Shown here: piece after piece, positions 17,703-25,779 of the stretch | Layout of the letters: every line of letters begins with the position of its first letter | Numbering within the stretch: position 1 is the first letter of the stretch | NCBI RefSeq assembly: GCF_000758725.1 | Contig: NZ_CP009428.1 | Location: forward strand, 2,666,001-2,730,000 | Direction: 5' to 3' | DNA from: Paenibacillus odorifer | GTDB taxonomy: Bacteria; Bacillota; Bacilli; Paenibacillales; Paenibacillaceae | Length of the DNA: 64,000 nt | Notes under the pieces: generated by a model | The model's database searches: none | What the model was told of the DNA's origin: nothing | What the model saw: the letters and a program-made list of their open reading frames with translations, nothing else | Made by a program: the position numbers and the translations under genes

Positions 17703-19127
17703 ATGGCAGATCGTCAGAGTAAAAGAGTAGCCTGTGTTATTCCCCCGTTTTACCGGCTTATTGAGTCGAAAAACAATAGGATCAGTCCTGCTATGCATTA
17801 CATAGCGGAGATATTGCATCGTAGGGGTCATGCAGTCACGTTAATTAATGGCGATAATGCTCCAGATGATCATGATTATACAGAGCGGTACAGTATGACT
17901 ATGAACAGCTGGCTTATGCAGGAACGTTGTACTCGGGGGCATGAAAGCTTTGATATGGTAATAAATGAGCTAGAGCGCTTTCAGCCTGATTATGTGTTTA
18001 TTGGTGTTGGCGATGTTCTAATGCCTACTGTCGAGCTTGGAAGTACTCAGTCCTGTGCATACCTTGCAAAAGAGATAAAGAAGAGATGGGGAGATAAGGT
18101 TACCTGTATTGGTTATGGACATTTGCTTAAACATGCCAAGCTGAAGGACACGGCTGATTTGGATACGATCATTGTTGGAGAAGGCGAGGATCTTGCGGTT
18201 TCTGTAGTAGAGGGGAATGCAAGGGGAATGCTGCCTGTTAAATGGGCCCAGCAATTAAACGATCTTCCGATACTGACAGATTCATATTTAGCGCAGAAAA
18301 ATAAGCCGGAAGACTGGGACTACATTATGTCTATGCGCGGGTGCCCCAAACGCTGTACATTCTGTTATCAGCCCTCGCTGCGCGGCTGCAATGTCTCCTT
18401 TATGTCTCCCGAACGTTTTGTTAGCGAAATCCGCTACCGCATTGAACATATGCATGTATTTGGATTTTATTTCTCAGATATGATCTTTCTGCCGGGCTTA
18501 GGCAAACGCACCTCAGAAATGCTTAGATTGCTGATTGAACTAAAAGAGGAGTACCCTGAGTTTCACTGGTGGGCAGAGGCGCGCGTGGACATTTGTGTGA
18601 GACAGAATATCCTTGATAAGATGAAGCAGTCGGGGTGCGTGCATTTGAAATTTGGTGTGGAAATGGCCAACCAAAGGATGCTGCAAGTGGTGAATAAAGG
18701 AATTAGATTGACGGAAGTCGAGGAAGCTTTCCGCATGGCAGCGGAGGCGGGAATCAAACGGACAGCCTATATTTTACTGGGATGCCCTGGATTCAATGAC
18801 CAAGATTATATAGAGATGTTACCTTTTTTTAAAGCCTTAAAGGCTGATAATTATGTGATAAATATCAATGTTCCTTATGTTGGCACACAGCTATATGAAC
18901 AGGTGAAGGAACAGCTTTTTGATTTTGGAATTTATAAAGATGGTGAAGAAAGCTACATGCATACTTCCTTGGTGATGCAAAAATTCTGGGGAATTTCTGA
19001 TGAAACACGGGATAGTTTTTTTGCACTTCAAGGAGAGAAAGATGATGCAAAAGTAAGGAATTATAAGCGGAAAATTGTAGAGAAAGCTGCTTTTATAGAG
19101 AATGACGTGTTGTCCTTTCATGAATAG
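17703..19127 (+). CDS. Radical SAM protein with N-terminal B12-binding-like domain
   Basis: A 474-residue radical SAM enzyme. The 4Fe-4S motif CPKRCTFCYQ (CxxxCxxC, about residues 218-225) begins the catalytic barrel. The first 180 residues have the layout of a cobalamin-binding Rossmann domain (RRGHAVTLINGD, QPDYVFIGVGD, IGYGHLLKH, IIVGEGED), but the DxHxxG cobalamin ligand motif is absent, so it may bind B12 base-off without His or not at all. Members catalyse methylations, ring contractions and epimerisations in natural-product pathways. It follows a GGAGG site and is the last tailoring gene before the PPTase. Confidence 0.9.
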   Translation: MADRQSKRVACVIPPFYRLIESKNNRISPAMHYIAEILHRRGHAVTLINGDNAPDDHDYTERYSMTMNSWLMQERCTRGHESFDMVINELERFQPDYVFIGVGDVLMPTVELGSTQSCAYLAKEIKKRWGDKVTCIGYGHLLKHAKLKDTADLDTIIVGEGEDLAVSVVEGNARGMLPVKWAQQLNDLPILTDSYLAQKNKPEDWDYIMSMRGCPKRCTFCYQPSLRGCNVSFMSPERFVSEIRYRIEHMHVFGFYFSDMIFLPGLGKRTSEMLRLLIELKEEYPEFHWWAEARVDICVRQNILDKMKQSGCVHLKFGVEMANQRMLQVVNKGIRLTEVEEAFRMAAEAGIKRTAYILLGCPGFNDQDYIEMLPFFKALKADNYVININVPYVGTQLYEQVKEQLFDFGIYKDGEESYMHTSLVMQKFWGISDETRDSFFALQGEKDDAKVRNYKRKIVEKAAFIENDVLSFHE

Positions 19128-19168
19128 GATTCGCAAGTACTTATGAGCTGAAGGAGTAGCGATGAGCG

Positions 19169-19870
19169 ATGGAGATTTTCGGGGTGAAGGTGGCTGAGCT
19201 AATATCTGAACCTGCGTTAGAAACATTAATGTGGCGCATCCCCCAACAAAAGAGAGAGCGGCTTAAACGCTTTAAAAGAGTGGAAGCGTTGCAGCATTCT
19301 CTTATTGCTGAATTGCTGGTTCGTGTAAGCTTAAATAAACGGTTAAAAGTGAACAACCGCGATATCGAGTTTGTTACAAATGTCTACGGAAAACCCTCCC
19401 TAAAAAAAAGGGGGGGTACTGTAGAGTTTAACATTTCGCATTCAGGAGAATGGGTGGTTTGCGCATTGGATGAATTGCCGATCGGTATTGACATTGAGCA
19501 GATTCAGCAAGCCGATCTTAATATTGCTAAGCGTTTTTTTTCGCAAGATGAATATGTCCAATTGACGGAATGTGAAGAGATGGGCCGGATGAGTCTGTTC
19601 TTTGACCTTTGGACACTTAAAGAAAGCTATATCAAAGCGATAGGGAAGGGATTATCTCTTCCATTGAACTCGTTTTCGTTTCGTTTAAACAACGGAATTC
19701 AATTGGAGAACCATGACGCAATCGGATTGTATCACTTTAAGCAGTATCATATTGATGAGAAATATAAATTAGCCGTATGTGCGCAAAACCCCTTATTTCC
19801 CGGGGAGGTTTCAGTGGTAAACCAATGCCAATTTCACCAGGATTGCATGCAACTATTGGATGCTTTTTAA
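19169..19870 (+). CDS. sfp: 4'-phosphopantetheinyl transferase, Sfp type
   Basis: A 233-residue PPTase that moves phosphopantetheine from CoA to the carrier serine. Diagnostic motifs are NISHSGEWVVCAL (about residue 90), GIDIEQI (about residue 107, Mg-binding) and WTLKESYIKAIGKGL (about residue 150). It lies at the end of the cluster and is followed by a hairpin terminator, so it is probably the dedicated activator of the four carriers upstream (three free, one in the NRPS). The ATG at 19169 has GAAGGAG 13 nt upstream, rather far; an out-of-frame ATG lies between. Confidence 0.93.
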   Translation: MEIFGVKVAELISEPALETLMWRIPQQKRERLKRFKRVEALQHSLIAELLVRVSLNKRLKVNNRDIEFVTNVYGKPSLKKRGGTVEFNISHSGEWVVCALDELPIGIDIEQIQQADLNIAKRFFSQDEYVQLTECEEMGRMSLFFDLWTLKESYIKAIGKGLSLPLNSFSFRLNNGIQLENHDAIGLYHFKQYHIDEKYKLAVCAQNPLFPGEVSVVNQCQFHQDCMQLLDAF

Positions 19871-19908
19871 CGATCTAAGCCTAGGTGATATTGAACTTGT
19901 TACAGAGA

Positions 19909-19938
19909 AGCGGCTTATCTACAGATAAGTTGCTTTTT
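19909..19938 (+). terminator. Rho-independent terminator closing the biosynthetic cluster
   Basis: A 12-bp hairpin with two G-T wobbles (AGCGGCTTATCT paired with AGATAAGTTGCT) and a four-base loop, followed directly by a T run. It lies 38 bp past the PPTase stop and marks the 3' end of the cluster transcript. Confidence 0.8.
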
Positions 19939-20151
19939 GTCTTGCACGTTTTCGCTTTATCTAGATTTGAAGTTTTCTGCCAAGGTGTTAATATTCCCTC
20001 ATCGGTTATATGCATAAGCCATTGATGTGATGTAAAATGTCCATGAGTGATTAATGCTGGAGATTTGATCAAATATTGATGGAACAGGAAACTCGCATAC
20101 GCGATGCAAGGAATCGTTCGAATCTGAAGATAACTATCGGAGGGACCAGAG

Positions 20152-20979
20152 ATGGCTGAGCAAAAGATGATTGAAGTGCCGTTTCAGCAATGGGTAAACG
20201 ATAAGGAGCTGTGGGTACAGCTTAATGATTTGATGATGCAGGAGAGTAAACTCCCAGGACCACGAGTGAATTTGGAGCTCTCAGACCATTTCGCCAAACA
20301 ATTCGCGCATCCTAATCTAACAGATACAGGCTGGGAGCTGCTCGTCTCTTGGACTAATATTACTGAAGCTGAAGCTGGGGTGAATGATCCCCGTGAGTTT
20401 CTGCCGTTTTGTGCGATTAGGGCGTTCGGTGCTTATTACAGTTACGGTGGAGAAGAGCAGCAAGTAGTGATTCAAAACATCATTAAGACAGCTATGAATG
20501 ACTCGCGATGGAGGGTACGTGAAGCATCTGCTATGGCGCTGCAAAGTATAGGGGAGGATGATTTCACCCTACTTAGACAGCTGATCGACATGTGGGAGAA
20601 AGGTGCGAACAGGCTTGAACAACGGGCTTTTGTAGCGGCATTAGCGCATCCTCCTCTTTTAAAAAAGAAAGAAAATACGCTATATTGTCTTCAGTTGGCT
20701 GCCCGAATCATGGAGAGTATAGATGGTGGGGGAGCGCAACATGAGGACGCTGAGCATTTTCGTGTATTATCTAAGGGACTTGAATACAGCTTGAGTGTAT
20801 TTGTGGCGAATGAGCCTGAAGAAGGCTTTGTTATGCTGGAGAGATTTGCAAAGAGCCGAGATGCCCGAATCATTAAGATTGTGAAGAGTAATCTTGGCAA
20901 ATCGCGTCTGAGTAAAAAATATGCTGCCCAGGTGGCTGAGATTCTAAAGGAATTCGATCACATAGGAAAAGATACTTAG
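20152..20979 (+). CDS. HEAT-repeat protein (DNA-alkylation-repair-like fold)
   Basis: A 275-residue all-helical protein. HEAT-type helical pairs are seen in MNDSRWRVREASAMALQSIG (about residues 119-138), LIDMWEKGANRLEQRAFVAA and later KSRDARIIKIVKSNL. Residue pattern R-x-V-R-E-A-x-A-x-A-L is typical of HEAT repeats. Function is unknown; such proteins often bind nucleic acid or other proteins. It has a clean RBS (CGGAGGG) and its own upstream gap of 280 bp after the cluster terminator, so it is not part of the cluster transcript. Its stop overlaps the end of the convergent small gene on the minus strand. Confidence 0.75.
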   Translation: MAEQKMIEVPFQQWVNDKELWVQLNDLMMQESKLPGPRVNLELSDHFAKQFAHPNLTDTGWELLVSWTNITEAEAGVNDPREFLPFCAIRAFGAYYSYGGEEQQVVIQNIIKTAMNDSRWRVREASAMALQSIGEDDFTLLRQLIDMWEKGANRLEQRAFVAALAHPPLLKKKENTLYCLQLAARIMESIDGGGAQHEDAEHFRVLSKGLEYSLSVFVANEPEEGFVMLERFAKSRDARIIKIVKSNLGKSRLSKKYAAQVAEILKEFDHIGKDT

Positions 20980-21182
20980 GATACGAGTGCCATTTGGCAG
21001 TTGTATTTAATCATTTTTTTGTTTTTACTTATATTAGACTTAACAATTAAAGAAACAAAGAGAATTAATATAATCAAAGAAAACCATTCTATGGATTGTT
21101 CGAATATTAAACTGTAAGTTATATTAATAAATTCAAAGACAACTGTTATTATTAAAAATATTGCCCAGCGATCTTTTTTCAT
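20976..21182 (-). CDS. Small two-helix membrane protein
   Basis: A 68-residue protein with two hydrophobic helices (about residues 7-23 and 32-47) separated by a short polar loop, and a lysine-rich end. AGGATGG lies about 9 nt before its ATG on the minus strand. It is convergent with, and overlaps by 4 bp, the HEAT gene. No family recognised. The local AT-richness makes a chance ORF possible. Confidence 0.45.
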   Translation of the reverse strand: MKKDRWAIFLIITVVFEFINITYSLIFEQSIEWFSLIILILFVSLIVKSNISKNKKMIKYNCQMALVS

Positions 21183-21250
21183 GAAAATATACCATCCTAA
21201 TCTATATGGAGAATATTGATAGATTTTAAGTTGTTCATATCCTCAAAAGT

Positions 21251-21286
21251 TTGACAAACGCATGAAATGTAACTATTATAGTTGCA
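21251..21286 (+). promoter_or_regulatory. SigA promoter with overlapping palindromic operator (Rrf2 gene)
   Basis: TTGACA at 21251, a 17-nt spacer and TATTAT at 21274 form a near-consensus promoter. The palindrome TGTAACTATTATAGTTGCA (21268-21286) sits on the -10 element. Closely similar sites precede the VOC gene at 26781, so this is a likely autoregulatory Rrf2 operator. Confidence 0.75.
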
Positions 21287-21327
21287 TCTGAATGATGTTT
21301 TGCAGCAAGGCAGAAGGAGAGATTTCT

Positions 21328-21750
21328 ATGAATATTAGCACCCGATTTGCGGTAGCCATTCATATATTAACGTTGATTGACAGCAATAAAGAAGGCAAAA
21401 GCACTTCGGAGTGGATAGCTGGTAGCGTAAACACAAACCCTGTAGTTATCCGTCGGCTTACGAGTATGCTGCAAAAAGCAGGACTAGTAAATGCCCGCCC
21501 CGGAGTCGCAGGCGCTTCGCTTACACGTAGCGCATCCGAGATTACGCTGCTGGAGATTTATAAGGCAGTTAATGCGGTGGAAGAGGACTCGTTGTTTTCT
21601 GTCCATGAGCATCCTAATCCCGATTGTCCTGTTGGTAAGAATATAGCCAGTGCAATTGTACCTGTGTTCTCACTCGCCCAAAAAGCAATGGAGAATGTTC
21701 TCCAGGAGGTTACATTGGAGCAGATTGTGAATGAAATGCCTGAATTATGA
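21328..21750 (+). CDS. Rrf2-family transcriptional regulator (YwnA-like)
   Basis: A 140-residue Rrf2-type winged-helix repressor. ISTRFAVAIHILTLID starts the HTH, and SNPVVIRRL-like recognition is represented by VNTNPVVIRRLTSMLQKAGLV (about residues 36-56 in part). Only one late cysteine (DCPVG, about residue 98) is present rather than the three-cysteine FeS set of IscR/NsrR, so a thiol-sensing YwnA-like role is likelier. ATG 21328 with AGAAGGAGAGA is preferred over an upstream in-frame ATG at 21292. Its promoter carries a palindrome shared with the VOC gene, and a YwnB-like gene lies at 28627. Confidence 0.85.
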   Translation: MNISTRFAVAIHILTLIDSNKEGKSTSEWIAGSVNTNPVVIRRLTSMLQKAGLVNARPGVAGASLTRSASEITLLEIYKAVNAVEEDSLFSVHEHPNPDCPVGKNIASAIVPVFSLAQKAMENVLQEVTLEQIVNEMPEL

Positions 21751-21777
21751 TTACTCCATATCATAGCTTAGAAGGAA

Positions 21778-21815
21778 GGCCAGAACATGTGAAAACGTGA
21801 TTCTGGTCTTTTTTT
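21778..21815 (+). terminator. Terminator after the Rrf2 gene
   Basis: GGCCAGAA...TTCTGGTC hairpin with an extended CATGT/ACGTG inner stem, followed by seven T residues. Confidence 0.8.
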
Positions 21816-21925
21816 GCTTAATTAGGTTTATGGACAAAGAAGGGAAGTAAGAGGGAATATAGAATCTGTATTTAGAAGCCGGATTAAAGATAATATACAT
21901 ACATACATTGAGGGAGAGCTAAAGA

Positions 21926-22450
21926 ATGTTAAAGAAATTACTGCCTATACTACTAATTATGGTAATGATTACCGGATGTAATGAATCAAGGGATACCACT
22001 AAATACGAGGATGCGAATTTTGGAATCACCTTTAACTATCCGGATCATTGGGTTGTAACTGAGAAGTATGGAGCGCCATTATGGTTGATAGTCTCTACGA
22101 CTGATTATAAACCTGCTGAGGGACTTAAAGGTCCAGGAGTAATGCTCTTTGGATTTAAGCCTAAGGATATGGAGCTTGTCAACAAATGGCTCGGGGATGC
22201 CCAAACGAATTACAACAACGGGGCGGAGCTGACAAAAAGTAAAGCTAGTTTAGGCGAGTTAGAGTCCATAAAGTACGAAACTGAAGTATTCGAAGAGGAA
22301 GGGAGTAAAGGGAAAGCTATCTATTACGTTATTGAGGAACCGGAAATGTCATTTATGGTGCAGTTCCCTTACAGTGTGGATGAAGTACATAAAGAAGACA
22401 TGAAGAGGATAGAGGATATTTTACAATCCATAAAGTTTACAAAAGATTAA
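21926..22450 (+). CDS. Secreted lipoprotein, PsbP/DUF1795-like
   Basis: A 174-residue lipoprotein. Residues 1-17 form a signal peptide ending in the lipobox MITGC (Cys about residue 18). The mature part begins with NFGITFNYPDHWVV, typical of PsbP-like or DcrB-like small domains that start with a 'F-x-x-x-Y-P-x-x-W' strand. It should be anchored to the outer face of the membrane. Function unknown. A GGGAGAG site precedes the start; the gene ends immediately before a tandem repeat array. Confidence 0.75.
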   Translation: MLKKLLPILLIMVMITGCNESRDTTKYEDANFGITFNYPDHWVVTEKYGAPLWLIVSTTDYKPAEGLKGPGVMLFGFKPKDMELVNKWLGDAQTNYNNGAELTKSKASLGELESIKYETEVFEEEGSKGKAIYYVIEEPEMSFMVQFPYSVDEVHKEDMKRIEDILQSIKFTKD

Positions 22451-22464
22451 GTGGGACTAGAACA

Positions 22465-22870
22465 AGATAGCTGGAATGATGAAATGTACGGTATAAATGC
22501 CGTTAAAATGGGCTGAAGTTGCTGGAATGGTGGAATGTACGGTATAAATGCCTTAGAAATGGGCTGAAGTAGCTGAAATGGTGAAATGTACGGTATAAAT
22601 GCCGTTGAAATGTGCGGAAGTGGCTGGAATGGTGGAATGTACGGTATAAATGCCGTTGAAATGGGCTGAAGTGGCTGGAATGGTGGAATGTACGGTATAA
22701 ATGCCGTTGAAATGGGCTGAAGTGGCTGGAATGGTGGAATGTACGGTATAAATGCCTTAGAAATGGGCTGAAGTGGCTGAAATGGTGAAATGTACGGTAT
22801 AAATGCCGTTGAAATGGGCTGAAGTCGCTGGAATGATGAAATGTACGGTATAAATGCCTCAGATTTGGCT
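22465..22870. repeat. 51-bp tandem repeat array, eight copies
   Basis: The core GTACGGTATAAATGCC recurs at 22486, 22537, 22588, 22639, 22690, 22741, 22792 and 22843, an exact 51-bp period, with variable linkers rich in GGCTGAAGT and GGAATGGTGGAAT. Because 51 is a multiple of three, the minus strand stays open and would read as eight 17-residue proline-rich repeats (22447-22902), but that frame starts at TTG with no RBS, so I treat the array as non-coding. It fills the gap between a lipoprotein gene and a phosphoesterase gene. Confidence 0.95.
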
Positions 22871-22997
22871 GAAATCATCCAAAGTAGCAAAATGAGAAGC
22901 AAAAATGCCCTATAAATGAGCCACAGTCGCTGATGCAGTACAATTAGAATTAGGATAAGTAACTTTTTTAAAGATCAATATATACGGAGGTTCTACA

Positions 22998-23732
22998 GTG
23001 GAGCAAATTGCAATAATCTCAGACATTCATGGAAATATACCGGCCCTTACGGCCGTTTTAGATGACATCCAGCAGCGGGGAATCAGCAGAGTCTTTTGTT
23101 TAGGCGATATTGTTGGAAAAGGACCGAACTCAGATCTAGCCGTTGATATCATAAAAAAGAATTGTGAAATCAGTGTTATGGGGAACTGGGATGATTTAAT
23201 GAATCAGGATGTTGATTTTGAGATGGCTCGGTGGTGCCGCGGGTTATTAGGTCAAGAACGTCTTGATTATTTAAGCACGTTGCCGTTTTCGGTTGAGTTT
23301 ATGATGAGTGGTAAATTTGTGCGATTATTTCATGCTTCGCCACGAAGCCTGTATGAACGTGTTCAACCTTGGGATGATTATGAAAAGCGATTATCTTTGT
23401 TTGATTATTCTGATCTCTGCCAGGAGAAACGACAAGCGGATATCGTAGGTTACGGGGATATTCATAATGCTTTTATTCAACATTTAGAAGGCAAGACTTT
23501 ATTTAATGTAGGCAGTGTGGGGAATCCGCTTGATTTAACCCAGGCATCTTATGTGATTATGGAGGGAGAATACATGGGAGGGTCAGCAGCTCCTTTAAAT
23601 ATGCAATTTGTAAGAGTGCCTTATGACATCGAGTTAGCCGTTCAACAGGCCGTTGAGGCAGATATGCCAGCTGCAGAGCCTTATATTCGTGAGCTTAGAA
23701 CCGCGCAGTACAGGGGAAGTGTCCGGGGATAA
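22998..23732 (+). CDS. Calcineurin-like metallophosphoesterase (YfcE/MJ0936-like)
   Basis: A 244-residue metallophosphoesterase. Metal-site motifs are ISDIHGN (residue 8 on), LGDIVGKG (about residue 36), GNWDD (about residue 62, where most relatives have GNHD or GNCD) and GYGDIHNA (about residue 153, a variant of the GHTH box). Start is GTG after ATACGGAGG. It may hydrolyse phosphodiesters such as cyclic nucleotides; substrate unknown. Just past the stop there is a short 15-bp tandem repeat. Confidence 0.85.
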   Translation: MEQIAIISDIHGNIPALTAVLDDIQQRGISRVFCLGDIVGKGPNSDLAVDIIKKNCEISVMGNWDDLMNQDVDFEMARWCRGLLGQERLDYLSTLPFSVEFMMSGKFVRLFHASPRSLYERVQPWDDYEKRLSLFDYSDLCQEKRQADIVGYGDIHNAFIQHLEGKTLFNVGSVGNPLDLTQASYVIMEGEYMGGSAAPLNMQFVRVPYDIELAVQQAVEADMPAAEPYIRELRTAQYRGSVRG

Positions 23733-23772
23733 TAAAGGAAAGGATAATAAAGGAAAGGATAATAAAGGAAAC
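23731..23772 (+). repeat. 15-bp tandem repeat, 2.8 copies
   Basis: AATAAAGGAAAGGAT is repeated twice exactly and a third time in part, overlapping the phosphoesterase stop codon. Each copy contains an AAAGGA element resembling a ribosome site. Confidence 0.85.
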
Positions 23773-23828
23773 AAAAAATCAAACTGCAACCTTAATCCAA
23801 GCCATCAAAAAGTAATGGAGGGAACAAA

Positions 23829-24431
23829 TTGAAGCTTAGTCACGTATTTGAGCAATTCCCTACTTTGGAATCCGAGCAATTATTACTGAAAAAGATTGAA
23901 GTCAGCAACCTTAATGAGGTATTTGGGATATATAGCAATGATCAAGTGTTTGAGTACTGTGGGATTATTCCGAAACATAATAAAGATACAGTCAAGAATA
24001 TGATCGGCCATTTCGAACGTGATTTTACCAAAGGGGTGAGAGTGAAATGGGGGATTTTCCTCAAAAATAACCCTTACATACTGCTAGGTATCATCGAAGT
24101 TATGGATTTTAATCAAAAGGTGGATATGGTGACGATCGGTTACTTTTTGGCGGAACCTTATTGGGGCAAAGGGATTGCAGCTCAGGCCATTCAGTTAGTG
24201 GTGAAATATTTATTTGAGACTGCAGAAGTCAATCGAATTCAAGCTGAGGTTATGCCCTTTAATGAACGATCGAAGCGGGTGCTTTTGAAAAATGGCTTTA
24301 CGAAAGAAGGCACGTTAAGGCAGGCGCATGTATGGTCAGGTAAAGGGCTGGTGGATCTGGAGATTTACAGCATTTTGGCAGAGGAATATTTTGCAAGCAT
24401 CGGTAAGCCAAGAGTAAGCAATAGGATGTAA
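23829..24431 (+). CDS. GNAT acetyltransferase (RimJ/RimL type)
   Basis: A 200-residue N-acetyltransferase. It begins LESEQLLLKKIEVSNLNEVF and has the acetyl-CoA loop PYWGKGIAAQAIQLVVKYLF (about residues 115-134), then EVMPFNERSKRVLLKNGFTKEG, the classic RimJ-like end. Such enzymes acetylate ribosomal protein N-termini, amino acids or drugs. Start is TTG with GGAGGG nearby. Together with the following genes it forms a run of GNAT and stress genes. Confidence 0.85.
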   Translation: MKLSHVFEQFPTLESEQLLLKKIEVSNLNEVFGIYSNDQVFEYCGIIPKHNKDTVKNMIGHFERDFTKGVRVKWGIFLKNNPYILLGIIEVMDFNQKVDMVTIGYFLAEPYWGKGIAAQAIQLVVKYLFETAEVNRIQAEVMPFNERSKRVLLKNGFTKEGTLRQAHVWSGKGLVDLEIYSILAEEYFASIGKPRVSNRM

Positions 24432-24454
24432 TCCTAGTGAAAGAAGGGGAAAAC

Positions 24455-25195
24455 ATGGGCACTATCGTAGTTATTGGCGGGGGAGAGTTAATCGAGCTTG
24501 AAACGCTGGAAATTGATCGTGAAGTTGTGCAGCTAACTCAAAAGGCTAAGCCGAAGGCGTTATTTATTCCAACAGCCAGTAGTGATGCGCCGGGGTATTG
24601 TGATACTTTTAGCAAAGTATATGGCGATATTCTCGGATGTGAAACAAGTCACTTATTGCTTGTGAGCCAAACCTACACTCAGGATGAGATTACAGATTTA
24701 ATTACAGCTGCTGATTTGATTTATGTTGGTGGAGGCAATACCCGAAAGATGCTGGAGATTTGGAAAAATACAGGGGTAGATACGCTTTTGAAAGAAGCTT
24801 ATTCCTCTGGAACCGTATTGGCCGGGCTTAGCGCAGGTTCCATCTGTTGGTTTGAATATGGGCATAGTGACTCTGAAGCGTTCGACGACCAGGGTGAATG
24901 GCAGTATATCAAGCTTGCAGCCATGGGGATTCTGCCGGGCATTCATTGTCCGCATTATAATGAGGATATTCGGGTTGAAGATTTTACACGCATGGTTAAA
25001 GGTGGAGGTCTGCCGGGAATCGCGGTGGATAACAATTGTGCAATCATCTATAAAGATAATGAATATAAAGTGATGTCGACCAGAGAAGTAGCTAAAGCCT
25101 ACCGTGTGATTGACTCCGAGCAAGGTGTTGTCGTAACGGAAATAGAAGAACATCCAAGCTACAGACCTCTTTATGAACTGTATGGCGCGTTATGA
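24455..25195 (+). CDS. Peptidase S51 family (peptidase E/cyanophycinase-like)
   Basis: A serine hydrolase of about 246 residues. The nucleophile elbow is GLSAGSICW (Ser about residue 125), the upstream YVGGGNTRKM motif (about residue 89) is the S51 hallmark, and HCPHYNED is near the catalytic His region. Peptidase E cleaves Asp-X dipeptides; the exact substrate here is unknown. ATG 24455 with AGAAGGGG is preferred over GTG 24437. The stop overlaps the next GNAT start (ATGA). Confidence 0.88.
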   Translation: MGTIVVIGGGELIELETLEIDREVVQLTQKAKPKALFIPTASSDAPGYCDTFSKVYGDILGCETSHLLLVSQTYTQDEITDLITAADLIYVGGGNTRKMLEIWKNTGVDTLLKEAYSSGTVLAGLSAGSICWFEYGHSDSEAFDDQGEWQYIKLAAMGILPGIHCPHYNEDIRVEDFTRMVKGGGLPGIAVDNNCAIIYKDNEYKVMSTREVAKAYRVIDSEQGVVVTEIEEHPSYRPLYELYGAL

Positions 25196-25743
25196 TTATT
25201 TTTGAAAAGCAAGAGATCAGACTGAGAACACTTGAGTTAAACGATGCCGCATTACTTGTAAAATGGCTCTCAGATCCCGTTGTACTGGAGTTCTATGAAG
25301 GCCGTGATCGCCCGCATGATTTGGAGCTGGTGAGGGAGCATTTTTACGACGAGCAAGCAGAAGTCACGCGGTGTATAGTGCAATACAAGGAGCGGGATAT
25401 AGGTTATCTCCAGTTCTATCTTATAGATGATGAAGAATTAGAAGTGTACGGCTACGTGGGATTCAAAGGTCAAATCTTTGGGATGGACCAGTTCATTGGC
25501 GAGCCTGTTTTATGGAATCAAGGAATTGGTTCACGGCTCATTAAAGAAACGGTTAAGTATCTTATCGAAATAAAACAAGCGGACAAAATTGTCATGGACC
25601 CGCAAGCCTGGAATAAGAGAGCCCTTAGAGTATATGAGAAGATTGGCTTTGTGAAGAAGAAATACCTTGAACAGCACGAGCAACATGAAGGAGAGCTAAG
25701 AGATTGTTGGTTGATTGAATACACGAAGCAGGCGAGACAATAA
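25192..25743 (+). CDS. GNAT acetyltransferase, AAC(6')-like
   Basis: A 183-residue acetyltransferase. IRLRTLELNDAALLVKWLSD at the N-terminus and GIDQFIGEP-type wording (FGMDQFIGEPVLWNQGIGSR, about residues 97-116) match the AAC(6')-Ib/Eis-like 'acetyltransf_8' group; DPQAWNKRALRVYEKIGF is the CoA-proximal helix. Members acetylate aminoglycosides or siderophore/hydroxylamine substrates. It is translationally coupled to the S51 gene. Resistance activity is possible but not shown by sequence. Confidence 0.85.
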   Translation: MIIFEKQEIRLRTLELNDAALLVKWLSDPVVLEFYEGRDRPHDLELVREHFYDEQAEVTRCIVQYKERDIGYLQFYLIDDEELEVYGYVGFKGQIFGMDQFIGEPVLWNQGIGSRLIKETVKYLIEIKQADKIVMDPQAWNKRALRVYEKIGFVKKKYLEQHEQHEGELRDCWLIEYTKQARQ

Positions 25744-25779
25744 ATATCTTTTTAACAATCGGATAAGGAAGGTGCACTT

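Noticed and set aside
22465..22870. CRISPR array
   Set aside because: Unit is a continuous 51-bp tandem repeat with no unique spacers and no cas genes nearby.
22447..22902. Minus-strand frame of 17-residue repeats as a protein gene
   Set aside because: Starts at TTG without an RBS and lies wholly in the tandem repeat array; kept as a repeat feature and finding instead.
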